A stretch of DNA of 64,000 nt, from NCBI RefSeq assembly GCF_023515955.1, contig NZ_CP097322.1:5132501-5196500 (forward strand), written 5' to 3'. Below the pieces are notes generated by a model. It made no database searches. It had not been told where the DNA came from and saw only the letters and a list, made by a program, of their open reading frames with translations. Made by a program: the position numbers and the translations under genes. Shown here one piece after another: positions 27,051 to 35,533 of the stretch. This DNA is from Streptomyces sp. RerS4. GTDB lineage: Bacteria; Actinomycetota; Actinomycetes; Streptomycetales; Streptomycetaceae. The stretch's first letter is position 1, and every line of letters begins with the position of its first letter.

Positions 27051-27848
27051 ATGGGCGGGACACGGACAAGCGGCGGCAATTCCGGCCGTGCCAACTCCAC
27101 AGGTGGTACCCGCGATGGCCGCGGCGGCCTCGGCAACGTCTTGTCGGGGATCGTCGTGGCCATCGGTTTCGTGCTGTTCCTCGGCGGGTTCCTCTGGGGC
27201 GCCCTGCTGTACCAGCCGTACACGGTGCCGACGGACTCGATGCTGCCGACGGTGAACCCCGGGGACCGTGTGCTGGCGCAGCGGATCGACGGCTCGCAGG
27301 TGCGTCGCGGGGACGTGGTGGTCTTCACCGACGCCGCGTGGAGCGCCTCGCCGATGGTCAAGCGGGTCGTCGCCGTCGGCGGGGACAAGGTGAGCTGCTG
27401 CGGCCCGAGCGGCCGGCTGACGGTGAACGGCAAGGAGCTGGACGAGCCGTACATCGCCCCGGCGGACACCATGACGCTCGGCAAGACCGCCGCCTCCGGG
27501 TCCTCGTTCGAGGTGACCGTCCCCGAGGGCAACCTGTTCCTGCTGGGGGACCGGCGCGGGAACTCGCTGGACTCCCGGTCGCACCTCCAGGAAGCCGGCC
27601 AGGGCACCATGTCCCGGTCGGCGGTCCATGCCCGGGTCGACGCGCTGGCGTGGCCGTCGCCGCGGATGCTGGAGCGGCCCGACGCCTTCGCCGCCCTGCC
27701 AGGCGGGACCTCGCGGCCCGGTCCGCTGCGGCTCCAGGTGACCGCCGTGGTGGCCGGAGCCGCCCTGGTGTTCCTGGGGGCCGCGTACGGGCCGCTCGTA
27801 CGGCTCCTGGGGGGCGGCCGGCGGCGGGGGCGTCCCGATGCCCGCTGA
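27051..27848 (+). CDS. sipZ: Type I signal peptidase (fourth of four)
   Basis: 265 residues. Gly/Thr-rich N-terminus, anchor helix around 30-52, catalytic Ser in PTDSMLPT (about 62) and Lys in MVKRVVAVGGD (about 104), box E LLGDRRGNSLDS, and a C-terminal TM (VTAVVAGAALVFLGAAYG). Box E lacks the His of GDH, reading GDR. It overlaps the following Nudix gene by 11 nt. Confidence 0.87.
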   Translation: MGGTRTSGGNSGRANSTGGTRDGRGGLGNVLSGIVVAIGFVLFLGGFLWGALLYQPYTVPTDSMLPTVNPGDRVLAQRIDGSQVRRGDVVVFTDAAWSASPMVKRVVAVGGDKVSCCGPSGRLTVNGKELDEPYIAPADTMTLGKTAASGSSFEVTVPEGNLFLLGDRRGNSLDSRSHLQEAGQGTMSRSAVHARVDALAWPSPRMLERPDAFAALPGGTSRPGPLRLQVTAVVAGAALVFLGAAYGPLVRLLGGGRRRGRPDAR

Positions 27849-28341
27849 GGCGGCCGGCGCGGCCCCTCGCAAGGTGTCCCGGGTGATCCTGCTGGATCCC
27901 GAGGACCGGATCCTGCTGCTGCACGGCTTCGAGCCGGACGATCCGACCGACCGCTGGTGGTTCACCCCCGGGGGCGGGCTGGAGGGCGACGAGACGCGCG
28001 AGCAGGCGGCGCTGCGGGAGCTCGCGGAGGAGACGGGGATCACGGAGGTGGAGCTCGGGCCGGTGCTGTGGCACCGGTACTGCTCCTTCCCCTTCGACGG
28101 CAGGCGCTGGGAACAGGACGAGTGGTACTTCCTCGCCCGCACCGAGCGGACGACGACCGTCCTGGGCGGCCTGACCGAGCTGGAACGGCGCAGCGTCACG
28201 GGGGCGAGATGGTGGACCTCCGAGGAACTGTCGGCGACGCGTGAGACGGTGTACCCGACCAGACTCGCCGAGCTGTTGCGCACACTGCTCGACGACGGTC
28301 CTCCGGACGCTCCGGTGGTCCTCGCCCCGGAAATCGTTTAG
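27838..28341 (+). CDS. Nudix hydrolase
   Basis: 167 residues with the complete Nudix box in GGGLEGDETREQAALRELAEETGI (about residues 43-66). The fold start (RVILLDPEDRILLLHGF) and the aromatic region WFTPGGG are intact. It hydrolyses a nucleoside diphosphate-X substrate that cannot be named. The start overlaps sipZ, so it is probably co-translated with the signal peptidases without an obvious functional link. Confidence 0.88.
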   Translation: MPAEAAGAAPRKVSRVILLDPEDRILLLHGFEPDDPTDRWWFTPGGGLEGDETREQAALRELAEETGITEVELGPVLWHRYCSFPFDGRRWEQDEWYFLARTERTTTVLGGLTELERRSVTGARWWTSEELSATRETVYPTRLAELLRTLLDDGPPDAPVVLAPEIV

Positions 28342-28396
28342 GGGGACGAGGCGCCGGCGCACAATAGGGGGACGCACGGCTGAAGGGGAACATGCC

Positions 28397-28705
28397 ATGA
28401 GCGCCGAGGACCTCGAGAAGTACGAGACCGAGATGGAGCTGAAGCTCTATCGGGAGTACCGCGACGTCGTCGGGCTGTTCAAGTACGTCATCGAGACGGA
28501 ACGTCGTTTCTACCTCACCAACGACTACGAGATGCAGGTGCACTCGGTCCAGGGGGAGGTGTTCTTCGAGGTCTCGATGGCCGACGCCTGGGTCTGGGAC
28601 ATGTACCGGCCCGCCCGCTTCGTGAAGCAGGTACGCGTCCTGACCTTCAAGGACGTGAACATCGAGGAGCTCAACAAGAGCGATCTCGAACTGCCGGGCG
28701 GCTGA
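28397..28705 (+). CDS. DUF2469 protein (conserved actinobacterial)
   Basis: 102 residues, acidic and without TM or signal: MSAEDLEKYETEMELKLYRE, YVIETERRFYLTND, and a tail ending ELPGG. This small protein is conserved in actinobacteria just upstream of yraN. Function unknown. Confidence 0.85.
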   Translation: MSAEDLEKYETEMELKLYREYRDVVGLFKYVIETERRFYLTNDYEMQVHSVQGEVFFEVSMADAWVWDMYRPARFVKQVRVLTFKDVNIEELNKSDLELPGG

Positions 28706-28755
28706 GCGGGGCCGCGGGGGCCGGGGGCAGGGGGCGAGGGCCGGGGCCGTGATGC

Positions 28756-28773
28756 CTCACCCGTGTGGGTGAG
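28756..28773 (+). terminator. 7-bp hairpin after the DUF2469 gene
   Basis: CTCACCC (28756-28762) pairs with GGGTGAG (28767-28773) around GTGT, 50 nt past the stop codon. A short stem, so termination is uncertain. Confidence 0.4.
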
Positions 28774-28777
28774 CGGG

Positions 28778-28814
28778 TTGTCCACAACGCCCCGGTTGTC
28801 CACCAAGATCCACA
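28778..28814 (+). other. Cluster of DnaA-box-like nonamers
   Basis: TTGTCCACA (28778-28786) is an exact Streptomyces-type DnaA box. TTGTCCACC (28796-28804) differs by one base and AGATCCACA (28806-28814) keeps the TCCACA core. All three face the same way in 37 bp of the DUF2469-yraN spacer. Confidence 0.5.
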
Positions 28815-28859
28815 CGGTGGGCGGGGACGCGGGATGGTCGGCGCCGGAGGTGGTGCCGA

Positions 28860-29231
28860 ATGAACGCGAAGGGCGTGGCACGGCAGGCATTGGGGCGGTA
28901 CGGCGAGGAACTCGCCGCGCGACGGCTGACCGAAGCCGGCATGACGGTGATCGCCAGGAACTGGCGCTGCCGGGTCGGTGAGATCGACATCCTCGCGCGG
29001 GACGGGGACGCCCTCGTCGTGTGCGAGGTCAAGACCCGCCGCGCCGGCGGCTTCGAACATCCCATGGCCGCCGTCCGGGAGGGCAAGGCCGAGCGGCTGC
29101 GCCGGCTCGCCGGGCGCTGGCTCGCCGATCACGGGGGACCACCGCCGGGCGGGGTGCGGATCGACCTCGTCGGTGTCGTGCTGCCCCGCCGGGGCGCCGC
29201 CCTCGTGGAGCACGTGAGGGGGGTGGCCTGA
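28860..29231 (+). CDS. YraN/UPF0102 family endonuclease-like protein
   Basis: 123 residues with the PD-(D/E)xK-type core: YGEELAARRL, then VGEIDILARDGDALVVCEVKTR holding the E/D...E-x-K residues. Family members resemble Holliday-junction resolvases; activity is mostly unproven. It ends directly before the ComM-like gene, and the three genes yraN-comM-dprA form an operon often linked to DNA uptake or processing. Confidence 0.88.
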   Translation: MNAKGVARQALGRYGEELAARRLTEAGMTVIARNWRCRVGEIDILARDGDALVVCEVKTRRAGGFEHPMAAVREGKAERLRRLAGRWLADHGGPPPGGVRIDLVGVVLPRRGAALVEHVRGVA

Positions 29232-30857
29232 ATGGGATTCGCACGGGCCTGCTCGGTCGCCCTGGTGGGCGTCGAGGGCGTCCTCGTGGAGGTCCAGGCC
29301 GACCTGGAGCCGGGAGTCGCCGCCTTCACCCTGGTGGGACTGCCCGACAAGACCCTCGTGGAGAGCCGCGACCGGGTACGGGCCGCCGTCGCCAACTCGG
29401 GCGCCGCCTGGCCGCAGAAGAAGCTCACCGTCGGGCTCAGCCCCGCCTCCGTACCGAAGTCGGGCGCCCATTTCGACCTCGCGGTGGCCGCCGCCGTCCT
29501 GGGCGCCGCCGAGGTGGTCGATCCGGGGGCCATCGCCGACCTCGTCCTGATCGGGGAGCTCGGCCTCGACGGCCGGGTCCGCCCGGTGCGCGGCATCCTG
29601 CCCGCCGTCCTCGCCGCCGCCGAGGCCGGCTACCGGCAGGTGGTGGTGCCCCAGCAGTGCGCCGCCGAGGCCGCCCTGGTGCCCGACGTCTCGGTGCTCG
29701 GCGTACGGAGCCTGCGGCAGCTCATCGCCGTGCTGACCGACGGGGTGGTCCCCGAGGAGGATCCGCCCGGCCCCGAGGGCAGGCCGGACCCGATGCTCGC
29801 GGGCCTCGTCGTCCCCGGGGCCGGACTCGGTACGGGCCTGTCACGCGGCGGGGGCGAGGCCGGCGACTTCCCCGACCTGGCCGACGTGGCCGGCCAGCAG
29901 TGCGCCCGGCGCGCCCTGGAGGTGGCGGCCTCGGGCGGCCACCACCTCTTCCTCAGCGGCCCGCCGGGCGCGGGCAAGACCATGCTGGCCGAGCGGCTGC
30001 CCTGGCTCCTGCCACCGCTCGACCGGCAGGACTCCCTGGAGGTCACGGCCGTCCACTCCGTCGCCGGGATCCTGCCGCCCGGCGAACCTTTGGTCGCCCG
30101 GCCCCCGTACTGCGCCCCGCACCATTCGGCGACCATGCAGTCCCTGGTCGGCGGCGGGGCCGGGATCCCCAGGCCGGGAGCGGTGTCCCTGGCGCACCGG
30201 GGCGTCCTGCTCCTGGACGAGGCCGCCGAGTTCAGTCCCAAGACGCTGGACGCGCTGCGCCAGCCGCTGGAGTCCGGGCACGTGGTCATCGCGCGCGCGG
30301 CGGGGGTGGTGCGGCTCCCGGCCCGGTTCCTGATGGTGCTGGCGGCGAACCCCTGCCCGTGCGGGCGCCACACCCTGCAGGGCAGCGGCTGCGAATGCCC
30401 CGTCTCGGTGGTCCGCCGCTACCAGGCCCGACTGTCGGGGCCCCTGCTCGACCGGGTGGACCTGCGGGTGGAGGTCGAGCCCGTCACCCGCTCCGACCTG
30501 CTGGGGCGCGGCGGCCGGGGGGAGTCCACCGAGACCGTCGCCGGCCGGGTCCGGGAGGCCCGCGACCGGGCCGCCGCCCGGCTCGACGGCACCCCCTGGC
30601 GGCTCAACTCCGAGGTCCCGGGGCACGAGCTGCGGACCCGCTGGCCCGCCGGGCCCGGCGCCATGGCCCAGGCCGAGCGGGACATGGAGCGCGGCCTGCT
30701 CACCGCCCGGGGGCTGGACCGGGTGCTGCGCGTCGCCTGGACGGTGGCCGACCTGCGCGGGCGCGAGCGCCCCGACGCGCTGGACGTGGCCGTCGCGCTG
30801 GAGTTGCGCACCGGGATCGCCCGGGGAGCGCCCATGACCCTGGGGGCGGGGTCGTGA
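29232..30857 (+). CDS. YifB/ComM family Mg-chelatase-like AAA+ ATPase
   Basis: 541 residues. An N-terminal Lon-like domain (VEVQADLEPGVAAFTLVGLPD) is followed by the AAA+ module with GPPGAGKT (about 243) and LLLDEAAEFSPKTLDALRQPLE, the Cys-containing ANPCPCGRH segment, and a C-terminal helical domain. ComM is a hexameric helicase that aids branch migration during natural transformation in other bacteria; its role in Streptomyces is unknown. The stop overlaps the dprA start by 4 nt. Confidence 0.92.
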   Translation: MGFARACSVALVGVEGVLVEVQADLEPGVAAFTLVGLPDKTLVESRDRVRAAVANSGAAWPQKKLTVGLSPASVPKSGAHFDLAVAAAVLGAAEVVDPGAIADLVLIGELGLDGRVRPVRGILPAVLAAAEAGYRQVVVPQQCAAEAALVPDVSVLGVRSLRQLIAVLTDGVVPEEDPPGPEGRPDPMLAGLVVPGAGLGTGLSRGGGEAGDFPDLADVAGQQCARRALEVAASGGHHLFLSGPPGAGKTMLAERLPWLLPPLDRQDSLEVTAVHSVAGILPPGEPLVARPPYCAPHHSATMQSLVGGGAGIPRPGAVSLAHRGVLLLDEAAEFSPKTLDALRQPLESGHVVIARAAGVVRLPARFLMVLAANPCPCGRHTLQGSGCECPVSVVRRYQARLSGPLLDRVDLRVEVEPVTRSDLLGRGGRGESTETVAGRVREARDRAAARLDGTPWRLNSEVPGHELRTRWPAGPGAMAQAERDMERGLLTARGLDRVLRVAWTVADLRGRERPDALDVAVALELRTGIARGAPMTLGAGS

Positions 30858-32041
30858 GCGCCGAGGTCGCCGGCGCCGCGCCCACGGATCACCTGGCCCG
30901 CGCCGCGCTGACCCGGGTGCTGGAGCCGGGCGACGAGCACGGCGGGCGCTGGCTGCGGGAGCTCGGCGCCGCCGAGGTGATGCGCCGCCTCACCGGGGAC
31001 GAACCGCGGCCCGCGGGGCTCGACGGCGTCGGCCCGGAGCGGCTCGCCGGATACCGCCGGCGGGCCGCCCTCGCCGATCCGCGGCGCGACCTGGCCGCGG
31101 CCGCCGAGTCGGGCGGGCGGTTCGTCTGCCCGGGGTCGCCGGAGTGGCCGACCCAGCTCGACGACCTCGGGGACGCCCGGCCCGTCGGCCTGTGGCTGCG
31201 GGGCGGGCCGCACCTGCGGACCTGGGCGCTGCGCTCCGTCGCCGTGGTCGGGGCCCGCGCCTGTACCCCGTACGGGGCGCACATGGCGCAGACCCTCGCC
31301 GTCGGGCTCGCCGAGCGCGGCTGGGTGGTGGTCTCCGGCGCGGCGTACGGGATCGACGGCGCCGCGCATCGGGGGGCTCTGGCCGCCGGGGGCGCCACCG
31401 TCGCCGTGCTCGCCTGCGGGGTGGACGTGGCCTACCCCCGGGGGCACGCCGGACTCCTCGGCGCCATCGCCCGCCAGGGGCTGGTGCTGGGCGAGCTGCC
31501 GCCCGGCAGCCATCCCACCGCGAGCCGGTTCGTGCTCCGCAACCGGGTGATCGCGGCCCTGACCAGGGGGACCGTCGTCGTGGAAGCCGCACACCGCAGC
31601 GGCTCCCTGGTCACCGCCCGGCGGGCCCAGCGGTTGGGTCGGCTGACCATGGGCGTCCCCGGCCCGGCCACCAGCGGCCTCTCGACGGGGGTGCACGAAC
31701 TGCTGCGGGGCGAGGCCACGTTGGTCACGGACGCCGCCGAGGTGATCGAGCTGGTCGGCGACATCGGCGAACTGGCCCCCGAGCGGCGCGGTCCGATCCT
31801 GCCCCGCGACCTGCTCGACCCGGACACCGCGCGGGTACTGGAAGCACTCCCCGCGGGCCGCACGGCCGGCACCGAGGAGATCGCCCTCGCGGCGGGCACC
31901 GGCACCGATGAAGTCATCGGCAGACTGTACGAACTTCACTCTCTGGGGTTCGTCGAACGGCAGGGCGACGCCTGGCAGTTGACCAGGCGATCCCCCGGAG
32001 AGGGGGTGCAATCCGCGGGTGCCCGGCGAGGCGGTCATTGA
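30854..32041 (+). CDS. dprA: DNA-processing protein DprA
   Basis: 395 residues from GTG 30854, overlapping the comM-like stop (GTGA). The Rossmann core shows SVAVVGARACTPYG, VVSGAAYGIDGAAHRGAL, GVDVAYPRGH, and PTASRFVLRNRVIAAL. The C-terminal winged-helix-like domain follows. DprA loads RecA on incoming single-stranded DNA; it is conserved in bacteria not known to be competent, as here. Confidence 0.93.
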   Translation: MSAEVAGAAPTDHLARAALTRVLEPGDEHGGRWLRELGAAEVMRRLTGDEPRPAGLDGVGPERLAGYRRRAALADPRRDLAAAAESGGRFVCPGSPEWPTQLDDLGDARPVGLWLRGGPHLRTWALRSVAVVGARACTPYGAHMAQTLAVGLAERGWVVVSGAAYGIDGAAHRGALAAGGATVAVLACGVDVAYPRGHAGLLGAIARQGLVLGELPPGSHPTASRFVLRNRVIAALTRGTVVVEAAHRSGSLVTARRAQRLGRLTMGVPGPATSGLSTGVHELLRGEATLVTDAAEVIELVGDIGELAPERRGPILPRDLLDPDTARVLEALPAGRTAGTEEIALAAGTGTDEVIGRLYELHSLGFVERQGDAWQLTRRSPGEGVQSAGARRGGH

Positions 32042-32250
32042 CCTGGGGCGTTCCGGTGAAAGAGTGAAGGCGATGAGAGACGCGGTCTTCCCGGTGGTAC
32101 CCGCCGGGACCGTGCGCGAGGCGCCGGTCCCGGGTCGCCCGCGCGGGCCACGGCGCCCGTGGGCCCCCGCGCGATCCCGTACTCTTCGCGCACCGCGACT
32201 CTTCCGTCACGCTACGCTCCCAAGGAATCCCGCTCCGGCAAAGGCGAAGC

Positions 32251-33087
32251 ATGCCCCAGCACACCTCAGGGTCCGACCGCGCTGCGGTGCCCCCCGCTGC
32301 CCGTGGCAGCGTGCGGTCCACCGCGCCCTCGTCCCTGGAGGTCCTCTGGCGCTCATACAAGGACACCGGTGACGAGCGATTGCGGGAGCAGCTGATCCTG
32401 CACTACTCGCCGCTGGTCAAGTACGTGGCCGGCCGGGTCAGCGTGGGTCTGCCGCCCAACGTCGAACAGGCGGATTTCGTCTCCTCCGGCGTCTTCGGCC
32501 TGATCGACGCGATCGAGAAGTTCGACATCGAACGGTCCATCAAGTTCGAGACCTACGCGATCACCCGGATCCGGGGCGCGATGATCGACGAACTGCGCGC
32601 CCTGGACTGGATCCCGCGCTCCGTGCGCCAGAAGGCGCGCTCCGTCGAACGGGCCTACGCCACGCTGGAGGCCCAGCTGCGACGCACCCCGACCGAGAGC
32701 GAGGTCGCGGGGGAGATGGGCATCGGGGTGGAGGAACTCCACACCGTATTCAGCCAGTTGTCGCTGGCGAACGTGGTCGCCCTGGAGGAGCTGCTGCACG
32801 TCGGCGGCGAGGGCGGCGACCGCCTCTCCCTGATGGACACTCTGGAGGACCACGCCGCCGACAACCCGGTGGAAGTGGCCGAGGACCGCGAACTGCGCCG
32901 GCTCCTCGCCCGCGCCATCAACACCCTCCCCGAACGGGAGAAGACGGTCGTCACCCTCTACTACTACGAGGGCCTCACCCTCGCCGAAATCGGCAACGTG
33001 CTCGGAGTCACCGAGAGCCGCGTCAGCCAGATCCACACCAAATCGGTCCTCCAGCTTCGCGCCAAACTTGCCGATGTCGGCCGGTGA
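32251..33087 (+). CDS. whiG: Sporulation sigma factor WhiG
   Basis: 278 residues, FliA-type sigma: region 2 with LWRSYKDTGDERLREQLIL and FGLIDAIEKFDIERSIKFETYA, region 3 with SEVAGEMGIGVEELH, and region 4 with LPEREKTVVTLYYYEGLTLAEIG. WhiG starts aerial hypha sporulation in Streptomyces and is held by the anti-sigma RsiG with c-di-GMP. The neighbours (dprA upstream, rpsB downstream) match the whiG locus of S. coelicolor. The 209-bp upstream gap must hold its promoter; I could not fix one with confidence. Confidence 0.96.
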   Translation: MPQHTSGSDRAAVPPAARGSVRSTAPSSLEVLWRSYKDTGDERLREQLILHYSPLVKYVAGRVSVGLPPNVEQADFVSSGVFGLIDAIEKFDIERSIKFETYAITRIRGAMIDELRALDWIPRSVRQKARSVERAYATLEAQLRRTPTESEVAGEMGIGVEELHTVFSQLSLANVVALEELLHVGGEGGDRLSLMDTLEDHAADNPVEVAEDRELRRLLARAINTLPEREKTVVTLYYYEGLTLAEIGNVLGVTESRVSQIHTKSVLQLRAKLADVGR

Positions 33088-33135
33088 CCGCGCGACGACG
33101 CGACCGGCCTTGCGCGCCCTCCGTACAGTGGTGAC

Positions 33136-33741
33136 GTGCCCAGGATTCGAGCGGCCTCCGTGGCCGAGCACCGGTCGATGCAGCGCGGCGCCCTCTTGGA
33201 CGCCGCACGGTCCCTGCTGTCCGAAGGCGGTACGGAGGCGCTGACCTTCCCCGCCCTCGCCGAACGCACCGGGCTGGCCCGGTCCTCCGTGTACGAGTAC
33301 TTCCGCTCGCGCGCGGCCGTCGTCGAAGAGCTGTGCGCGGTGGACTTCCCCGTCTGGGCCGCCGAGATCGAGGCGGCGATGGCGGCGCGGTCGACGCCCG
33401 AGGCCAAGATCGAGGCGTACGTGCGCAGCCAGCTCGCCCTGGTGGGGGACCGCCGGCACCGGGCGGTCGTCGCGATCTCCGCCGGCGAGCTCGACGCGGG
33501 CGCGCGGGAGAAGATCCGCGCCGCGCACGGCGGTCTCGTGGCGATGATCGTCGAGGCGCTCGGCGACCTGGGCCTGCCCGAGCCGCGCCTGGCCGCGATG
33601 CTGCTCCAGGGCATCGTGGACGCGGCGGTGCGGCGCGTCGAACTCGGCGCCGCCGAGGACCCGGACGTGATCATCGAGGCCGCCGTCTCCATGGCCCTGC
33701 ACGGCGTCTGCGGCCAGGGCGACCGGCCCGCTCAGGGCTGA
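33136..33741 (+). CDS. TetR-family transcriptional regulator
   Basis: 201 residues from GTG 33136, 48 nt after whiG. The N-terminal HTH is LTFPALAERTGLARSSVYEYFRSR (about residues 35-58), followed by a helical ligand and dimer domain. The ligand and targets are unknown; no clear palindrome was found in the short upstream gap, and it may be read through from whiG. Confidence 0.9.
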   Translation: MPRIRAASVAEHRSMQRGALLDAARSLLSEGGTEALTFPALAERTGLARSSVYEYFRSRAAVVEELCAVDFPVWAAEIEAAMAARSTPEAKIEAYVRSQLALVGDRRHRAVVAISAGELDAGAREKIRAAHGGLVAMIVEALGDLGLPEPRLAAMLLQGIVDAAVRRVELGAAEDPDVIIEAAVSMALHGVCGQGDRPAQG

Positions 33742-33744
33742 CGG

Positions 33745-34248
33745 TCATCCGGGGTTCGGGACGGGACCCGAGCTCGGACCCGCGTCGGTCGGCAGCAGCC
33801 TGGGCGTCGGGCGCGGGAGCAGGCTCAGCGGGTCGCGGTAGTCGCGCTCGCCCGCCAGCAGGCCCCAGTGCAGACACGGGGCCGCACAGTGCGAGCCCTC
33901 CGTGAGCACCGCCACGACCTGCCCGGCCGTGACGGCCTCACCCTCCGTGACCAACGGCCGCACCGGCTCGTACGTCGTCCGCAGGCCCCCGGGCAGGGTG
34001 AGCGAGAGCACCCCGCGCCCCGCGACCGGCCCGGCGTAGTGGACCCGGCCCGGACCGACCGCCCGTAGCTCCGCGCCCACCGGCGCCCACAGGTCCACCC
34101 CCCGGTGGCCGGCGGCGTAGGGCGTCGGAGGCGGGTCCCACCACCGCGCCACCGACAGCGGCGGGGGCAGCGGGCGCACGGCCGGGGCGAGGGCCGGCGC
34201 CAGGCTCTGGGCGAGGGTCAACAGCAGGCTGAGCAGCAGTGTCGTCAT
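33745..34248 (-). CDS. Secreted M23-family peptidase-like protein
   Basis: 167 residues from ATG 34248. A hydrophobic signal sequence (MTTLLLSLLLTLAQSLAPALAP) is followed by the LytM/M23 fold: HRGVDLWAPVGAELRA (first zinc motif HxxxD), then GLRTTYEPV, and APCLHWGLLAGERDYRDPL at the second motif. There the usual HxH is CxH, so the metal site or activity may be altered. M23 proteins cut or bind peptidoglycan cross-bridges. It converges with the TetR gene and is divergent from rpsB. Confidence 0.78.
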   Translation of the reverse strand: MTTLLLSLLLTLAQSLAPALAPAVRPLPPPLSVARWWDPPPTPYAAGHRGVDLWAPVGAELRAVGPGRVHYAGPVAGRGVLSLTLPGGLRTTYEPVRPLVTEGEAVTAGQVVAVLTEGSHCAAPCLHWGLLAGERDYRDPLSLLPRPTPRLLPTDAGPSSGPVPNPG

Positions 34249-34289
34249 GCCCCACAGCGTCCCCGAACGGCGCCCGCACCGCCCGCGCC

Positions 34290-34316
34290 TGTGGACAATC
34301 GCGGCGGTGTGGACAA
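34290..34316 (-). other. Two exact DnaA boxes upstream of rpsB
   Basis: TGTGGACAA occurs at 34290-34298 and at 34308-34316, which is TTGTCCACA twice on the minus strand, 18 bp start to start. It lies in the 250-bp divergent spacer between the M23 gene and rpsB. Confidence 0.55.
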
Positions 34317-34498
34317 CGGCGTCACCCGGCATACCGCCGGGTCCCGTACACTTCTTGTGGCGATCCGGGTCACCGGGTCGACTTCGCACGCCCCAGCGCC
34401 GACCGGTTCCGGTCAGGTGAACAGCGTCTCTCGGTCCCTTCAGGGGCAGGGCGCGTCGGGGCGTCAGGAACCAAAACCGAGAAACCAAGGAGATGGCC

Positions 34499-35398
34499 AT
34501 GGCCGTCGTAACGATGCGGGAGCTGCTGGAGAGCGGCGTCCACTTCGGTCACCAGACCCGTCGCTGGAACCCGAAGATGAAGCGCTTCATCTTCACCGAG
34601 CGCAACGGCATCTACATCATCGACCTGCTCCAGTCGCTGTCGTACATCGACCGCGCCTACGAGTTCGTGAAGGAGACCGTCGCGCACGGCGGTTCCATCA
34701 TGTTCGTCGGTACCAAGAAGCAGGCCCAGGAGGCCATCGCCGAGCAGGCGACGCGCGTTGGCATGCCGTACGTCAACCAGCGCTGGCTCGGTGGCATGCT
34801 CACCAACTTCTCCACCGTCTACAAGCGCCTGCAGCGTCTGAAGGAGCTTGAGGCGATCGACTTCGAGGACGTCGCCGCCTCGGGTCTCACCAAGAAGGAG
34901 CTCCTGGTCCTCTCCCGCGAGAAGACCAAGCTGGAGAAGACCCTCGGTGGTATCCGCGAGATGTCGAAGGTCCCCAGCGCCGTCTGGATCGTCGACACCA
35001 AGAAGGAGCACATCGCCGTCGGTGAGGCGCGCAAGCTCCACATCCCGGTCGTCGCGATCCTCGACACCAACTGTGACCCCGACGAGGTCGACTACAAGAT
35101 CCCGGGCAACGACGACGCGATCCGCTCCGTCACCCTGCTCACCCGCGTGATCGCCGACGCCGTCGCCGAGGGCCTCATCGCCCGTTCCGGTGCCGCGACC
35201 GGTGACTCGAAGCCGGGCGAGAAGGCCGCCGCCGAGCCGCTCGCCGAGTGGGAGCGCGACCTGCTCGAGGGCGAGAAGAAGGCCGACGAGACCGAGGCCC
35301 CCGCGGCCGAGGCCGTCGAGGCCCCGGCCGCCGAGGCCGTCGAGGCCCCGGCCGCCGAGGCTGTCGAGGCCCCGGCCGCCGACGCCGAGCAGGCCTGA
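34499..35398 (+). CDS. rpsB: 30S ribosomal protein S2
   Basis: 299 residues; ATG 34499 is preferred to 34493 since AGGAG is then 6-7 nt upstream and MAVVTMRELLESGVHFGHQ is the family N-terminus. The S2 core is complete (FGHQTRRWNPKMKRFIF, NQRWLGGMLTNF, VAILDTNCDPD). The C-terminus carries tandem EAPAAEAV octapeptides. Confidence 0.97.
   Translation: MAVVTMRELLESGVHFGHQTRRWNPKMKRFIFTERNGIYIIDLLQSLSYIDRAYEFVKETVAHGGSIMFVGTKKQAQEAIAEQATRVGMPYVNQRWLGGMLTNFSTVYKRLQRLKELEAIDFEDVAASGLTKKELLVLSREKTKLEKTLGGIREMSKVPSAVWIVDTKKEHIAVGEARKLHIPVVAILDTNCDPDEVDYKIPGNDDAIRSVTLLTRVIADAVAEGLIARSGAATGDSKPGEKAAAEPLAEWERDLLEGEKKADETEAPAAEAVEAPAAEAVEAPAAEAVEAPAADAEQA
35294..35383 (+). repeat. 24-bp tandem repeat coding for EAPAAEAV at the S2 C-terminus
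   Basis: Three 24-bp units (35294-35317, 35318-35341, 35342-35365) and a partial fourth, differing at a few third positions. They extend the acidic tail of S2 and are likely to vary in copy number between strains. Confidence 0.9.
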
Positions 35399-35410
35399 CC
35401 CACTGAGAGC

Positions 35411-35492
35411 GCCCGGCGTTCATCCGCCGGGCACTCACAGCACGGACGATGACGGCGGGGGAGCCGCGCCACGAGCGCGGCGCCTCCGCCGT
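35411..35492 (+). terminator. Two hairpins between rpsB and tsf
   Basis: Hairpin one is 8 bp (35411-35418 with 35425-35432). Hairpin two has a 7-bp outer stem (35452-35458 with 35486-35492) and a 7-bp inner stem (35463-35469 with 35475-35481). Together they could partly terminate transcription, adjusting tsf to rpsB levels. Confidence 0.55.
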
Positions 35493-35533
35493 TCACCCGT
35501 AGATCCACGACTTCGAGAGAGAATCACAGACTC

